DNA of 64,000 nucleotides. Origin: Piliocolobus tephrosceles. Lineage: Eukaryota > Chordata > Mammalia > Primates > Cercopithecidae. The position numbers and the translations under genes are program-made. The notes beneath the pieces were generated by a model, which was not told the origin of the DNA, ran no database searches, and saw nothing but the letters and a program-made list of their open reading frames with translations. Below, piece after piece: positions 23,197 through 36,790 of this stretch. The stretch lies in NCBI RefSeq assembly GCF_002776525.5, contig NC_045447.1, positions 25,022,909 to 25,086,908 on the forward strand. The letters run 5' to 3'. Position 1 is the first letter of the stretch, and every line of letters begins with the position of its first letter.

Positions 23197-24429
23197 CCTG
23201 GCAGTGCCCAGGAGGCCCAGGCACAGGGTTGGGGGGGGGTGACATGCCCCAAAACACACAGATGAAATCCAGCTGGAGAGCAGATGGCAAATGGGCCTGA
23301 GTCTCCCATCTTTGGCTCCCAGAGAGCCACAATTCTGACACCAAGTCATTAGATCTACCGCCCACCACTCCCTGTCAGATTCTGCTGCCACGGGCCCCAC
23401 CAAAGGGCAGAGATGATGACAGCATGTTTTCTGGTGATTCCAGCTCCATCAGCTAGGTGGTGCCTCGTGACAGGGAGGGCAGCCTGGAACAGACGGCGTG
23501 ACAGGGAGAGCCGGGGCAGCCCCACACCCCCAGAGGCCAAACCCAGGCAAAGTCTGGTTGGTGTTCACCCAGCGGAAGGGATGGGTTCCCCCTGAGTAAC
23601 TACTGGGGTGTCTCTGCTTACAGGCTGCCATCTACCTGAGTGGCCTGCCCTCTCCCAGCACACTCTCTGGAAACCCTGCAATGCAGAGATAGGGTCCAAC
23701 AAGGTGGAAAACCATGAGTCTATCCCCCACCCCCACCTGCAGAAGGTACTGAAACAGATGCTCCGAGTTGGAAGACGGCCCAGTTTTTCCAAGGCGCTCC
23801 TGGCATGAGGGGGATGCCAGATGATCCAAGAGATAAAGACCTCAGGGAAGAAGTCAATTTGGGATGTGCAGCTGACCCAGTCCATTTCTTACGGAGAAAC
23901 AATTTGCCCAAAGATATCAAAGGCTCCGAGAAGTCTGCCCGGAAAGAGACCCATTTAGGTTTACTTAACCCAGCCTTCCCTAAACATAAGAGGGGTTCCC
24001 ACAGAACCCCATTTTTAAAACATTAGATTCTGAAATATGTCACAAAATTGGTGATCTTGAGAATGCACTTTGGGAAACACCACTAAACACCACTCTCACC
24101 TGGTCCACCCTGCTCCGGAAGAGCAAGTACTTAAGTTTGTGGGCGCCAGGGTTGCGGATGGTCACGGGAATGATGGGAAAGGAAGCCAGAGGCAGCGCCT
24201 GCAGGCCCTACCCAATTCCCACATTCCCCCGACCCCCGTCATCCCATTGTAACAATGTCTCCCGACACAGGCTCCTTCCTGCAGAGGCTGCAGCTCACAT
24301 TACAAGGACGACCCTCCCTTCAAAATGTGTCTGTGAAATGCCTGGGCTGACAGTCCCAGGGAGCATCTACAAATTGGCACAGAAGGCCCCTCTGTTCTCA
24401 GTCTAGGGAAAGCGGGGCAGGGGGCTCTC

Positions 24430-24560
24430 GTTCGCTGAATACCTCCTATGTACCAGGCACTGGACCAGATACTTTACATCCATGGTCCCTCTAATTCTCC
24501 CAAGAGCCTTGTGAGGGCTGCACTGTCTTTCCCATTTCATAGGTGAAAAAAACAGAGGAA
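24430..24560 (+). mobile_element. L2 LINE 3' fragment
   Basis: ATGTACCAGGCACTGGACCA and TTTCCCATTTCATAGGTGAA are characteristic of the L2/MIR-type 3' end. Confidence 0.75.
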
Positions 24561-26495
24561 AGAGTGAGATTGTCAAGTTCCTGGGGTTGGATGTGCTCCT
24601 AACCCTCCCAGATGGCAGAATCAGACTTCACTTTGGGGGCAGGTGCTTCCTTTTGAAAAAGGTCTAGGGTAGAAAAGTGACTGCCTACCCCATCTTCATC
24701 CTTGTGTACGTTGGGTGACTGGCACTCATCTATGGAGGACTTCTGACCAGCATGCTGGTAGAACTTACCACAATTGAGGTTGCAAACTCTTACACTGTTC
24801 AGCTGATAATGCACATTTTGAATAGCTTTCCTTGCCACAAGTACCTCTGGCTGAAAAATCAATGTGCAGTACCAGAGGTGAAATCCTACACAGGGACATG
24901 CCCATACACACACGAAGGGCCACTTATTCCAGGACGAGGAGGTGACTGACAGTTTCTTCCTCAACCACGCACTATCTTACCTCCCATGCAGGCTCCTGCT
25001 CCCAACCGGATGCCCTCGGACCTGCCCAGCTGGTGAATCCAGAGGTGACCCCCCACCCACAAGTCTTCCAAGGCACATGAAGGCAGCCTGAGGCCTGTCC
25101 CGTAGCTTGCTGAATGCCTACTCAGAGACACTGAAGCTGGAGACCGACCACGTACCACACCCTGTGGGCCGCCCTCTGCAGAAACCGCAGCCATAAAAAC
25201 TCCCAGCCACAAAATGCAAGAGAGAAAGCAAGATTTGAAAGCCATGATTCCATCATTTAGTGGAGCCAATATCTATCACCAATAAGACTGTGATGACCAA
25301 TCTGCTTCTAACTAATTTATGCTACTGCTGAAAAACACAATGGCTACTGGCTTTTCTCAACATGGTACCTGAAAAACCATGACCTTCAAGGCTGATTGAC
25401 TACTCTCTTTTTGGGAGATCTAAGCACAATAAACATGTCTTCAAAGAATCACACCCTTGCCCAAAATTAGCCTCCTGAACTAAGGAATTAAGGAAAGCAC
25501 GGCTTAATCACTCCGCTGGGATGTCAGTCACCGAATGAACCAAGTGGTTCCTTTACCTGAGTTCTCACCTTGATCATCTATTTATTTAAGAAATGACTTT
25601 TGTCTCCTGAGGACAACTGAAGGGACCACGGTCCCAGAAGCACCGCATCATCACTCTGCCCTACAACCCCCAAGTCCCAGCAGGTGGCCCAGGGCTGGTT
25701 CCATCCAAGCGTGAATCTAATAATTCCTGACTGCTGGTCCTCGGCACACAGAGTGTCTGGCCAGTTTTCCTGGAGGAAATAACTTCTCGGAACTTTTTAC
25801 TGTCTGTTTACCCCTCTGGAGCCAGAGTCCTTTGCAGTGTGAACTGAGGAAATGGTGGCATCCACCGATTTCCTGCTGGGCTTGTATCTCATGGAGGAGT
25901 TTCATGGGTAGTGCCACAGAACGGGAGGGCAAGAGACCGGAGATCTAGGTTGACCATCTGGCTTAGCCTGCTTTGTTGAGAGCAGATCCTTGTTGAAACA
26001 ATTTTTTTTTAAAATTAAGTTTTCTAAAAGGTGGGAAATGCACACTCATGCCAACAGGGTCCAGGCAGGCAACAGAAACAGAGGAACTGGGTTGGATGTA
26101 AGACAGACAACACTGTGATCACAATGAGAAATAACACCTGCCACATGGCCATTGTGTTGGGGAGGCAGTAGAGAGTGGTGGGGATGTGGCAAAGTGGAGA
26201 GCATACACTCTATTCAAGGAAGCAGCCAATTGTTGCCCTGTAGAAAAGTGAGTCCGGGACTGCCAGATCTGACTTTTCAACGTCAGGTAGAAATCAAAAG
26301 TTTTACATAAAATTTGATGCTCAAAAGCTGGCAACTAACTCAAAAAATTTTTAAAACTTGTGAAGAATGTCAAATAAAACAGGCCCCTTGGCCATGATTT
26401 GGGAAAAAAAATTCTACTGCTTAAAAAAAAAAGTTTGCAAACCTCCTTGTTTGCAAACCCTCTGATTTAAGGTGAGAAGACTTGGCTCACAAATG

Positions 26496-26595
26496 NNNNN
26501 NNNNNNNNNNNNNNNNNNNNNNNNNNNNNNNNNNNNNNNNNNNNNNNNNNNNNNNNNNNNNNNNNNNNNNNNNNNNNNNNNNNNNNNNNNNNNNN
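26496..26595. other. Assembly gap, 100 N
   Basis: One hundred N is the conventional size for a gap of unknown length. The 47 bases before it (26449-26495) and after it (26596-26642) are identical. Confidence 1.
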
Positions 26596-26826
26596 GTTTG
26601 CAAACCCTCTGATTTAAGGTGAGAAGACTTGGCTCACAAATGTCAGGTGGCTTGCCATGGTCACAGAGCCAGCCAGAGGCAGAGCTGGGACTCAGATTTG
26701 TCCCAGATCACTATGGGACTGCCACTCTCACTCTTGCAAGGGAACAGCAACCCCAGGCACAGCTGTGGCAGGTGGTGAGAAGGGCAGGGGTGGAGAAAGT
26801 GTGGGGGTCACATAGGCCGTTGGTAC

Positions 26827-27066
26827 CTGCGGTTGCCTTGCTTGCCGGAGATCCCGAATTTGGAGTGCGAAACGTCTGGGTTTGGGTGGCTGGAGGGGTG
26901 CGGTGTAAGAGGGTGGCGCATCGGACCACGGAGGCCGGAGCTTTTTTCCCCGACTGGTTCGTCTGGGTCTTCGCTGCCACGAAGCGTGGAGATGGGGAGA
27001 CCTCTGGATGTGAACACTCAGAGCCCGTGTCTGGATCATCTGGTGGCTCCCACCCGGGGGCAGTAC
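26827..27066 (-). CDS. ZNF618: ZNF618 240-base linker exon
   Basis: The acceptor CGTGACCCTCTCAG and donor GTACCA frame a 240-base exon, phase 1 at both ends. It encodes 79 whole residues beginning TAPGWEPPDDPDTGSECSHP and running through PRFVAAKTQTNQSGKKAP to SGSPASKATA. The composition is Pro, Ser, Thr and Lys rich and looks disordered, with no zinc-binding pattern. It separates fingers 1-3 from finger 4. The exon lies 184 bases from the right edge of the 100-N assembly gap but is itself intact. Confidence 0.94.
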
Positions 27067-29559
27067 CTGAGAGGGTCACGCTCTCAGTCCCCGAGGGCCC
27101 TCCCAGCTGGCAGAGTGAGTGGCCTCTCAGGCCACCAGCCCCACAGTCCAGGGTTGGGACTCTCTCTGCCCAACCTCTTCTTGTGCCACAGAGAACAAGG
27201 ATTCTCACTTAACTCAGAGCCAGAGAAAGTCCAGGAGTCTGGAACCTTCTGTTAGCTCATGCTTAGTTATCTGGTGGCCACCAACCAGCCTACTGTGTAG
27301 GTCACCCATAACCCTTGACCAGCCCAGTCTCTGGACTGACTGGCTCTTAGGGCATCTGAATTGGTTAACCCAGGTCCAAGTGCATCTTCTGGAATGTTGG
27401 TTTCTAAGCTCCTTTTCCATTAAAGGAAGGCCGGCTTGGAAGTTACAATAGGAAGCACACAGGCAGGGATGTGCCGGGGCTGGGGCAAGGCAGAGGGGCC
27501 TGATGGTGCCTCCAAGGTTTTAGGGCAAGGGGCTCTGTGGCACCTTGTGGGCACTGAGTGGGAACTGTTGCTCTCAGGGGATGCTGCTCGACCCAACACC
27601 TGACGCTTTAATTGAAATAAGCGTAGCAATTCCCGGATGCTATCTGGGGAACCCTGCATCATCATGACCCAGGCCCCCTGTCTCCCTCACCTGAAAATTC
27701 TGTAGAAGCTGGAGTCACTGAGAACCAGGGGCTGACTCTCAAGCAGTTTCCACCTCTGGTGGTCTTGAGAGAGCATCAGTCGGCCTCATTCACCCTCCCC
27801 TGAACCCTTAGCAGTGGTGGCCAACCCCTGAACCTGGCCACACTTCCACCATAAAAATGAAAGAGGAGGGGGCAGTGGTCTTCTCCTTCAGAGATCATGC
27901 AAAATCTGCAACTCTCCCTGAGGGGCAGGAAGGGGGCTAGGCAGCAAGAGGAAGCGGGGTGGGGGCGGGGGCTTGGTACTGACCAGAGGCTCATAAAACC
28001 CCCAGGAATTAGTAACACCAGAGGGTACTGTCTTGACTCAGTGCCTGGCCACAGCCCTGACCTGCCTAGAGAAGGACCTGGCTGTTGCCCCCCTGGCCCA
28101 AGCAGGTGGAGGCAGGCCCCATTATCTCCCTGCTCCTAGGACAGCATCCGTCCTGAGCACTGTTTGCAGAGCTCAAATGAAAAGGACCCCTGGCCCGCCA
28201 CCTTTGCTCATTCCTGGCACAGATGGCAAAGCTCAGGCCCAAAGAAGCAGGATGCAGGGCCTTGTCCAAGGTCACAGAGGAACTGAGTGGCAAAAAGAAA
28301 AAGCCACTCTATGGTCCTTCATTTACCACGCTGGTGCATGGCGTGAGCTGTGAGGACTGGGGCTGCCTGTTCTCTCCCGTGGAGGGTCACCCACTCCTTG
28401 CCTACAGTGGTGGCCAGATGCCGGGAGCAGGGGAGCTCTTTAGTCATGCCTCACTTAAACAAGCCCTCATCTGCCCACTCCAGCCCAGAAACAAATCCCA
28501 AGGCCTCAGTCTGCGGAAAACACTTTTGTCCCTTGCAACCTGAGCTGTCACTCTCAGGACTCTTTCTTTCTGAACCAGGAACTGACAGGTCAGTCTGGGT
28601 GGCAAAGGACACTTGTACACCTTCTCTCCCACTCTCCATCCCTCTTTCTGAGCTGAGGGCCTCAGAGGCCCCTGAGTCCCACCAGGGGATTGCTTGTCTC
28701 ATAGTTTCCAATTTTTTTTTTTTTTGCCACAGAATGAACCGACACATTCAATGTTGCAATATGCACCCGGAGTCCATTTCTAATATCTCTGCTGGTTTCC
28801 TGTGCGAGGTGGAGTTTGGGGGCCACAGCTGGTGATTCACTGTAATGGAACCAGCCTTGAGTCTGGAGTGAGGCAAATCCACCTCTGAAGCCCAGCTCTG
28901 TAACCCTCGGCCTCCGCAATCTTGGAGACGACACCTCCCCTATCTCGGCCTTTGTTTTCCCCCCTCGACTCCACCAACACTGGGATGACCCTCTCTGCAT
29001 AACCAGCCTCACAGGGACTTTGTGGGAATCCAAGAAAGTCTCAGAAGCATCCTGAATGATAAACTGCTCTTCAAATGTAAGCAGCTATTACTGGTATTTT
29101 TCAGAGATTAAAAACAACCCAAGGCCCAAAGACTTATTCTGGCCACAGACATAGTAAGTTTGTTGATGGCAACACACAAAGTTACTGCTGAGATGAGACA
29201 GGGCTCAAGTCTGCCGGCTGTACAAGGATGTCTTTGGCACAAGGCCGTGCACTCCTCCGCTCTCCATGGCAGTGACCCACACAGGAACAGAGTTTCTGAG
29301 CGACAGCCTAATCAAGCTGCTTTCCCTTTGAAACCTCAGGCTCCATCCCTGCAGAATGACTCTAGAAGCCCCTCTGGATCGGCCTGCTAGAGTCTACAAT
29401 TCCTGCTGTAAAGATCCTGGCATTCTGAGGGAGAGAGCCCCCTTTTTTCCCTGTGGCAGGGAGCTCAGGAACATGCATAAAGCACATAGTATCACACGCC
29501 TGAGGGTATCACCTGTGTGCTCCGATCACCCTGCTTGAGACCCGCTCCCCTCTCCAGCT

Positions 29560-29965
29560 TCCTCGCAGGTCACTGAGCTCCTTGTCTTCTCATATCCTAC
29601 AATATCCTTTCTCTTTCAAGCTCATAGCCTTTGTGCATGCTATTCCCTCTACCTCGAACATTCTTCCCTCCAACTTTTGACTGTTGGTCCTACATACTAC
29701 ACTTAAAGATCTCTTCCTTAGGGAGTCTGCCTCCCGAAACCTCCCCACTTGGGACCATTTATTTGTCGGTCCCCTCTTGTATTCCCTTCCAAGGACCGAT
29801 CACTATCAATAATGACACAGTAGGAACTCTGATCAACGGCTCTCTCCCTATTAGTGTATATACTCCAAGAGAGTAGGAAATCTGCCAGCCTTGCCCGCCA
29901 TGCACAGGGTGTCTGGCACATTCCCTGATACACAGTGCTCAAGAGACATTGTGGAATCCGTGTAT
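29560..29965 (+). mobile_element. L2 LINE 3' end
   Basis: CTTTGTGCATGCTATTCCCT, GATCTCTTCCTTAGGGAGTC and GGGTGTCTGGCACATTCC follow the L2 3' consensus order. Confidence 0.78.
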
Positions 29966-30689
29966 CAATGCGTGAGCGGCCAGAAAATTTAAAGTCAGAA
30001 CTGCCGAAGAAGAGCATATCGAAGATGGGATCCCAATGAGGGCACATAATGGTGCCATGAAGCTATCTGACATGTTATCCTCCCAGTGGTCCCAAGGGTA
30101 TGAGGCAGATGGGGCTACTAAAGCTCAGAGAGGTATGACTATCAATTCTGGGTCACAGGGTGGGTTGGGCTGGGCCAGGATCAATGTCCCAGGCTCCTGA
30201 CTCATTCTACTTAACAGTGTGCTCCCTCTGCTGACCTCACAGGGAACACTGTCATGCTGGAATTCCTACCTGAGCTTTTCCTGAGAAAGAATGAAAGAGT
30301 CTCAGACAGACTGGCTGATTTCCCCTGTAGGAAACACACATGCGATATCTACACACAAGACGTATCTAAAAAATAACAGAGCACTGTGGTCTCCTTTCCA
30401 GAAAGCTGAAAATTTAACTGGGCCAAAAAAATTTAGAGAATGCAAGGAGCAAAAAAATTCAGAGAATGCAAGGATTCAAGAAAAGCAACCACACAATCAA
30501 GGGACGGAGAGACCAGGGGGTTTCCCTGAAACTTCCACGAGGTACAGGAGGATGACACTGCATTGGAGGCAAATGGAACCATGTGCTCAAAGGCTGGAGC
30601 TGGAGATGAATGGGAGATGAGATTCAAGAGGAGTCAACCAGGGAACCCCTCCCTGTGGATCTTCATCTTAGAAAGAGAACTGGAGAACT

Positions 30690-33600
30690 CACACTTCTGG
30701 CCATGATGGAGTAACTGGTACAAGACTAGCCTCCTGCCATATTCAACTATGAAGTTGGACAAAGGTGGTGCAGAACTGTGATTCAGGACAGAAAACATGA
30801 TGTGAGCCCCATGGTCACTCTAGCTCTCTGCCTGGGGAGCTTCTCTGGACCAGGGCAGAGAAAGGTGGAGCCCAAACATCTCAGTGAACGAAGGAGACAG
30901 TGATCTGAGTTCAGGGCTTTTGAGGTGGCTAGAATTTGCACGGCAAATTAACAAAGAAGAGAGAATTGTGCAACAAAAAAGAACTCCAGAAATGTGCAGA
31001 TGGGCCCCCGTGAAATCTGGCTGAGTACCAAACTGTATTTGTGCAGAGTGAGTCTCTGCAAAGCCTAGCAAAAAATAGCTAATGGGGGGTGGGGGTGGGG
31101 GGCTGTGAAGTAAGTGAAGATTCAAAAGTCACACAAGAGTAGGAGATATTTTGGAGTTTCCCCCTGCCAGAGAGGAGAGACCTTGCTCAATACTTCAGGC
31201 ATTCAGCTAAGAAATGGCCAGAAAGCCCATGCCTTAGAAGAGCTGTTCTAACCCCAGAATAAGAACTATTCTAGACCTGCCCTAACACAGCTTAAAAACC
31301 AGCTTTTGAAGTATTGAGTTGATTTGTAATTAACCACCTGCCAGAACAAAACTCTTTTCAGAGGAAGACAAAATCAAGTCAACAACACAGCATTCCCAGG
31401 ATGCAGCATGGAAGAAATAATTATTTTCCAGGCAACACAGGAAAATGTGACCATAATCAAGAGAAAAACCAGTTAACGGAAACACATAGAAATGACAGGG
31501 AAGATGAAAAATAATGAAGAGAAATAAAAATTTTAAAAAGAAACCAAATGAAACTTAGATGAAAAATATGATAGCTGAAATAAAAAGTTCACTTAATAGA
31601 TTTTTCTAATAAAGCAGGTTAGACACCACAGAAGAGAAGATCAGTGAACTTGAAGATGGGGCAATAGAATCTATTCAAACTGACGCACAGAGGGAAAACA
31701 AGGCTGAAAAAATGAACAGAGCTTCAGTTGATCTGTAAGCATTATTGATTATCAAACATCTATGTAATTAAAGTCTCAACAAGAGAGAAAAGAGAGATTA
31801 GGAAAGAAAAAGAGTTGAAGAAATACTGGCTGAGAATGTTCCAAATTTGATGAAAAATGTACATTCATGATCCAAGAAGCTCAATGAATCTCAAACAGGA
31901 TAAACACAAATAATGAAATTGCTAAAAATTAGTAACCCCAGAAATACTTAAAAGTATCCAGAGAAAAAAGATACACTAAATAGAGATGAATAACAATCAG
32001 AATGATCTCTGACTTTTCATCAGAAACAACTTAAGCTAGAAGACAAAGGAATGATATTTTTAAACATAAAAAAAATTATCAGTCTAGAATTCCATATCCA
32101 GAAAAAAAATCCTTCAAAAAAAGATGTGAAATAAAAACATCTTCAGTTAAGAGAACCTTTCACCAATAGACCTACAATATAAGAAATGTTAAAGGAAGTT
32201 CTTCAAGAATTAAAGAAAATGATAATAGATGGAATTCAGATGTACACAAAGGAAAGAAAAGCAAAGAAAATGGAAAATATGTAAGTAAATATAAAAGGCA
32301 TTTTCTAATTTCTCAGTTACTTTAACAAATTACTATTAAAGCTAAAACAGTAATTGTTGGGTTTATAATATATGTAGGCATAAATGTATGATAAAAATAG
32401 CACAAAGAACAGGAGGGCAGTAAATGGGAAGTATACCATTGTAAGGCTTTTATATTATATGTAATGTGTTATGATATAAATTTATGGTGCTCTGTAACAT
32501 ATTAAACATGTATATTATAAATCATAGAGAAACCACTAAAGAAAAAGAGTTATGGCTAGAAAGCTAAGAGGCATTTTTTAAAAAATGCTTGATTAATACT
32601 AAAGAAGGCATGAAAATGAGAAAAAAATGAACAAGAACAAATGGGACAAATAGAAAAAATACAAGATAGTAAACTTAAATGTAACCATATTAATATAGTA
32701 TATTAAATATAAATGAATTAAACATTTCAATTAAAAGGCAGGGATTACCAGGCCGGATAAAGAAAGGCATAAGAACCAACTATATACACATACTTCAAAT
32801 ACAAAGATAAAGGTAGATTAAAAGAAAATGATGAAAAGAGATATACTAATACTAGAGATACGCAAATACTAATCGTAAAAAAGTTGTCATGGCTTATAGC
32901 AACCGACAAAGGAAATTTCAGGACAACAGGCATTACCAGAGATATAGAATGGCATTGCACTACTTTATTATAAAGGGTCAATTCATCAAGGTATAATGAT
33001 GCTAACTTTGTGTACCTAATAACAAAGGTTCAAATTACATAAATCGAAGACTGACAAACCTAAAAGGGGAAACAGACAAATCCATCATTGGAGTTGAGAA
33101 TTTTGATGCTTCTCTGTCAGAACTTGGTAAGACAAACTAATTTTTAAAAAAATTAGGAAAGAGTATAGAGATGTGAACAACATTATCAACCAACTTAGCC
33201 TAACTGACACTATGAGATACATCTTTTTTTTTTGTCAAGTGGACATGAAACACACAGCAGAAGAGACCATAAGGTAGGTCGTAAAACTTATCTCAATAAA
33301 TTTTGAAGATTGGAAAATGCAGAATATGTTCTCTGACCACAATGGAATTAAGTTAGAAGTCAATAACAACAAAAAATCTGGATAATTCCCAAATATTTGG
33401 AAATGGAATATATTTCTAAATAATCCTTCCTACAAAGAAAATTTCAGGCGCGATGGCTTAACTGTTGAATTGTATAGAATACTTATGTAAAATAATACCA
33501 ATTCTATATAAACTCTTCAGAAAACTGAAGAGGAGGGAGTACTCTTCCCAATTCTATGAGGCCAGTATTACTCTGATACTCAACGAGACAAGAACATTAC

Positions 33601-34285
33601 AAGAAAAGAAAATTGTACTGCTGGTTAGAAAGTAAAACGACACAACTACTTTGGAAAACAATTTGGCTGTTGTTAAAAGTTAAACAACCATCTATCATAT
33701 GATCCAGCCATTCCATTCTTACGTATTTACCCAAGAGAAATAAATCATTTGTTCTCACAAAGGCTTGTACGCAAACGTTCATAACTGCCTTATTTATATT
33801 AGCTCCAGAACTCTAACCAGAAATACTCCAAATATCCACCCATAAGTGAACAAAGTGATTGTAGCATGTGTATCTGGAATGGAATACTACTCATCATCAA
33901 TTAAAAGAGAATGAACTACTGATACATGTAAGCATAGATGAATCTCAAAATAATTATGCAGAGTGAAAGAAGCCAGACCTCTCTCCCCAAAAACACATAC
34001 TTAGATACTGCAAGATTCCATATATGTAAAATTCTAGGAAATGCAAACTAATTTACAGTAATAGGAAGCAGATTAGTGTTTGCCTTGGGATGGGGAAGTG
34101 GTAAGCAAATTACAAAAGGGCATGAGAAAATGGTTGGGGGTGATGGGTATGTTAATTAGATTGTGGTGACCGTTTCATGGGTGCATGCATAGGTCAAAAC
34201 TTCTCAAACTGTACACTTTAAATAACAGGCACTTTATTGTATGACAATGTACTTCAATCAATATTTTTTAAAAAACTTTACCAGA
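30690..34285 (+). mobile_element. Old L1 copy, degraded
   Basis: Sense L1M-type sequence. It includes ORF2 text such as TTCTCTGACCACAATGGAAT then AACAACAAAAAATCTGGATA, an internal deletion near 33430-33600, and a 3' UTR-like end (GTATGTTAATTAGATTGTGG). All frames are broken. Confidence 0.82.
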
Positions 34286-34499
34286 AATATTCACTTTCTT
34301 AATTATGACCTTCGTTAACACACCACTGATTAAATATGGGGCATTCTGCTAATCCTAGGACTGTAGTTCCCTGCCCTTGAGGAGACAGTTTTGGGAAGGA
34401 TATCAAAAGCAAGTAAAATCCTGAGGAATTTTAGATAGAAGTGAGAGGAAAACATGTTCCTAAAAACAAATTACTGTATAAACTAACCTTGGATCTTTA

Positions 34500-34595
34500 A
34501 GTAATTTAGATGCCTATGCAAGAACTTGATTGTGGGGTTATTCCACAATGTATACATATGAAATAATCAAGTTATACACCTTAAATATATCCTAT

Positions 34596-34629
<34 letters not shown>
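34500..34629 (+). mobile_element. LINE 3' end with 33-base A-tail
   Basis: ATCAAGTTATACACCTTAAA leads into a run of 33 A at 34597-34629. An uninterrupted tail this long is unusual for an old element and may reflect later expansion. Confidence 0.65.
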
Positions 34630-34631
<2 letters not shown>

Positions 34632-34744
34632 AGAAGCTTCAAAGAAGGAAGCCATTTTATCTGGCAAAGAATAATCATCCCCAGGTTATAACTTTCTTCA
34701 GTTCATTTTACAGTTTGACTTTCTGATATGCTTAATGTGTTTTA

Positions 34745-36790
34745 ATAAAGTATAGGAATGGTGAATTTTTTTAAGTCTATGTAATTCACCAGTACTAACA
34801 AAAGAGAATATAAGAATCCATAGAATCACCTCAAAAGATGGAGGAAAAAAACATGCAACATCAATTTATAAGAAAAACTTCTAATAAACTATAAGCCTGT
34901 GGTAACCAGATCAACTGATAAAGGGCATCTATAAAAACCTACTTTAGCTAACACAGTGCTTAACAATGAAAAACTGAACTCTGTGATTGGAAACATGGCA
35001 AAAATATTCACTGATTTCTTCTATTCAACATTGTGCTGGAGGGACCTAATCAGAACAGTGAGGAAGAAAAAAAATAAAAAGAATACAGATTGGAAGGAAA
35101 GAAATAAAGCTGTCTTTATTTGTGGACGACATCAATATGTAAAAGAAAATCCCAAGAAATCTACAAAAAATCTATTAGAACTAATAAGTAAATTTAGCAA
35201 ATTTGCAATATACAAATTCAATACACAAAGATTGATTTTTTTATATGCAATAGCAACAGACAATTGGAAAATTAAATTTAAAAGTCACAGCAGTGTCACA
35301 AACCAAAAAACACTTGGAGATACGGAATGAAATATGTGCAAGACTTCTCTGAAAAGTACAAACTGCTGCTGAGAGAAACTAAACAAGCCCTAGATACTTG
35401 GGGAAATATACCATGTTCATGGATTGGGAGACCCAATATTATTGTAATGATGATTCTCCCCAAATCGATCTATAGATTCAATATAATCCCAAACAAACTC
35501 CAAGTTGCATTTTTTTGGCAGAAATTAGAGAAGACTCTAACATGAATATGGAAGAATAAAGTTCTTAGAATAGCCAAATAGTCTTGAAAAATAACAACAT
35601 TGAAAAATTAAGAGTAGCTGATTTGAGACTTACTAGAAAGCTTTCAGTAAGTAAGATCATGTGGAATAGGCATAAAGATAAACAGACCAATGGAAGAGAA
35701 AAATACTTACACTTATACATTCAAATAACTTTCCACAAAAGTACCAGTGCAAAGGAATATGAAAAGATAATCCATTCAACACACGGTGTTGCAATAACCA
35801 GGTATCTGTATGGAATAAAATGAATCTCAACTCATACCTCACATCATTTGAAAAATTAACTTAATATATCACAGACTTAAATGAAAAAGCTAAAATTATA
35901 AGGCTTCTGAAAGATAATAAAAGAGGATATCTTTACCAGTTTGAGGTAGGCAAGGATATCCTTGAGGTAGAACCCAGAAAGCACTAACTACAGAAAAAAA
36001 TGACAACCTGGACTTCATCAAAATGAAAGACATCTGTTCATCAAATGATGCTGTATGAAAATCAACTGGCATGCCAGAGACTAGGAGAAAAATCCATAAC
36101 ACATATATCTGACAAAGAACCCAGGCCTACTGGAATATATAAAGAACTCCTACAACTTAATAATAAAAAGACAAATAGCCCAACCAAAAAAATGGGCAGA
36201 AGACTTAAACAATTTCCAAAGTAAAATATGCAAGTGGCCAATAAGCAAATATAAAGATGTTCAACATCATTAGTCATCAAGAAAATACAAATTAACACCA
36301 CAGTGAGATTCCACTATCCCCTCACTAGAATAGCTGGAATTAAACAGACCAATGTCATCAAATGTTGGCAAGAACATGGAGCAAGTGGAACTCCCAGGCA
36401 CAGCTGGTAGGAGTGAAAGATGCTATGGTCATTTTGGAAAATGGTTTGTCACTTATTAAAAAGTTAAACATACTATTCCCCGTGACCCAGTAATTCTACT
36501 CCTTGGTATTTATCCAAAGAAATGAACACATATGCCCACAAAATCCTCATATAAGCATTTTCATAGCAGCTTTATTTGTAATAGCCTGAAGCTGGAAACA
36601 ACCCAAATTAACAGGTAAATGGCTAACAAATGGTATTTTCATACAATAGAACATTGCTCAGAAGTAAAAAAGCATGAACAACTGATACATACGATATGTT
36701 AAAATATGAATCTTAAAAGCATTCTGCTGAGCAAAAGAAGTCAGACATAAAAGAACACAGATTCTATGACACTAATTCTAAGAAATTCTT
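34745..36790 (+). mobile_element. L1 ORF2 copy, degraded
   Basis: L1 ORF2 in sense orientation, from AACTTCTAATAAACTATAAG through ATGTTCATGGATTGGGAGAC to GTCAGACATAAAAGAACACA. Short open frames at 34956-35330 and 35327-35545 are remnants of ORF2, broken by stops. Confidence 0.85.

Larger units (their letters stand above)
22993..26826 (-). other. Intron of about 3.8 kb, with gap
   Basis: It contains an 18-20 bp doublet at 23157-23196, an L2-like end at 24430-24560 and mostly unique sequence at 24980-26450. The 100-N gap follows. The stretch at about 25290-25600 shows no recognisable repeat. Confidence 0.6.

Noticed and set aside
26619..27255. Plus-strand open frames of up to 197 codons
   Set aside because: They overlap the confirmed minus-strand 240-base exon and have no splice or domain support.
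34956..35823. Open frames of 72-124 codons
   Set aside because: Remnants of L1 ORF2 with stops.
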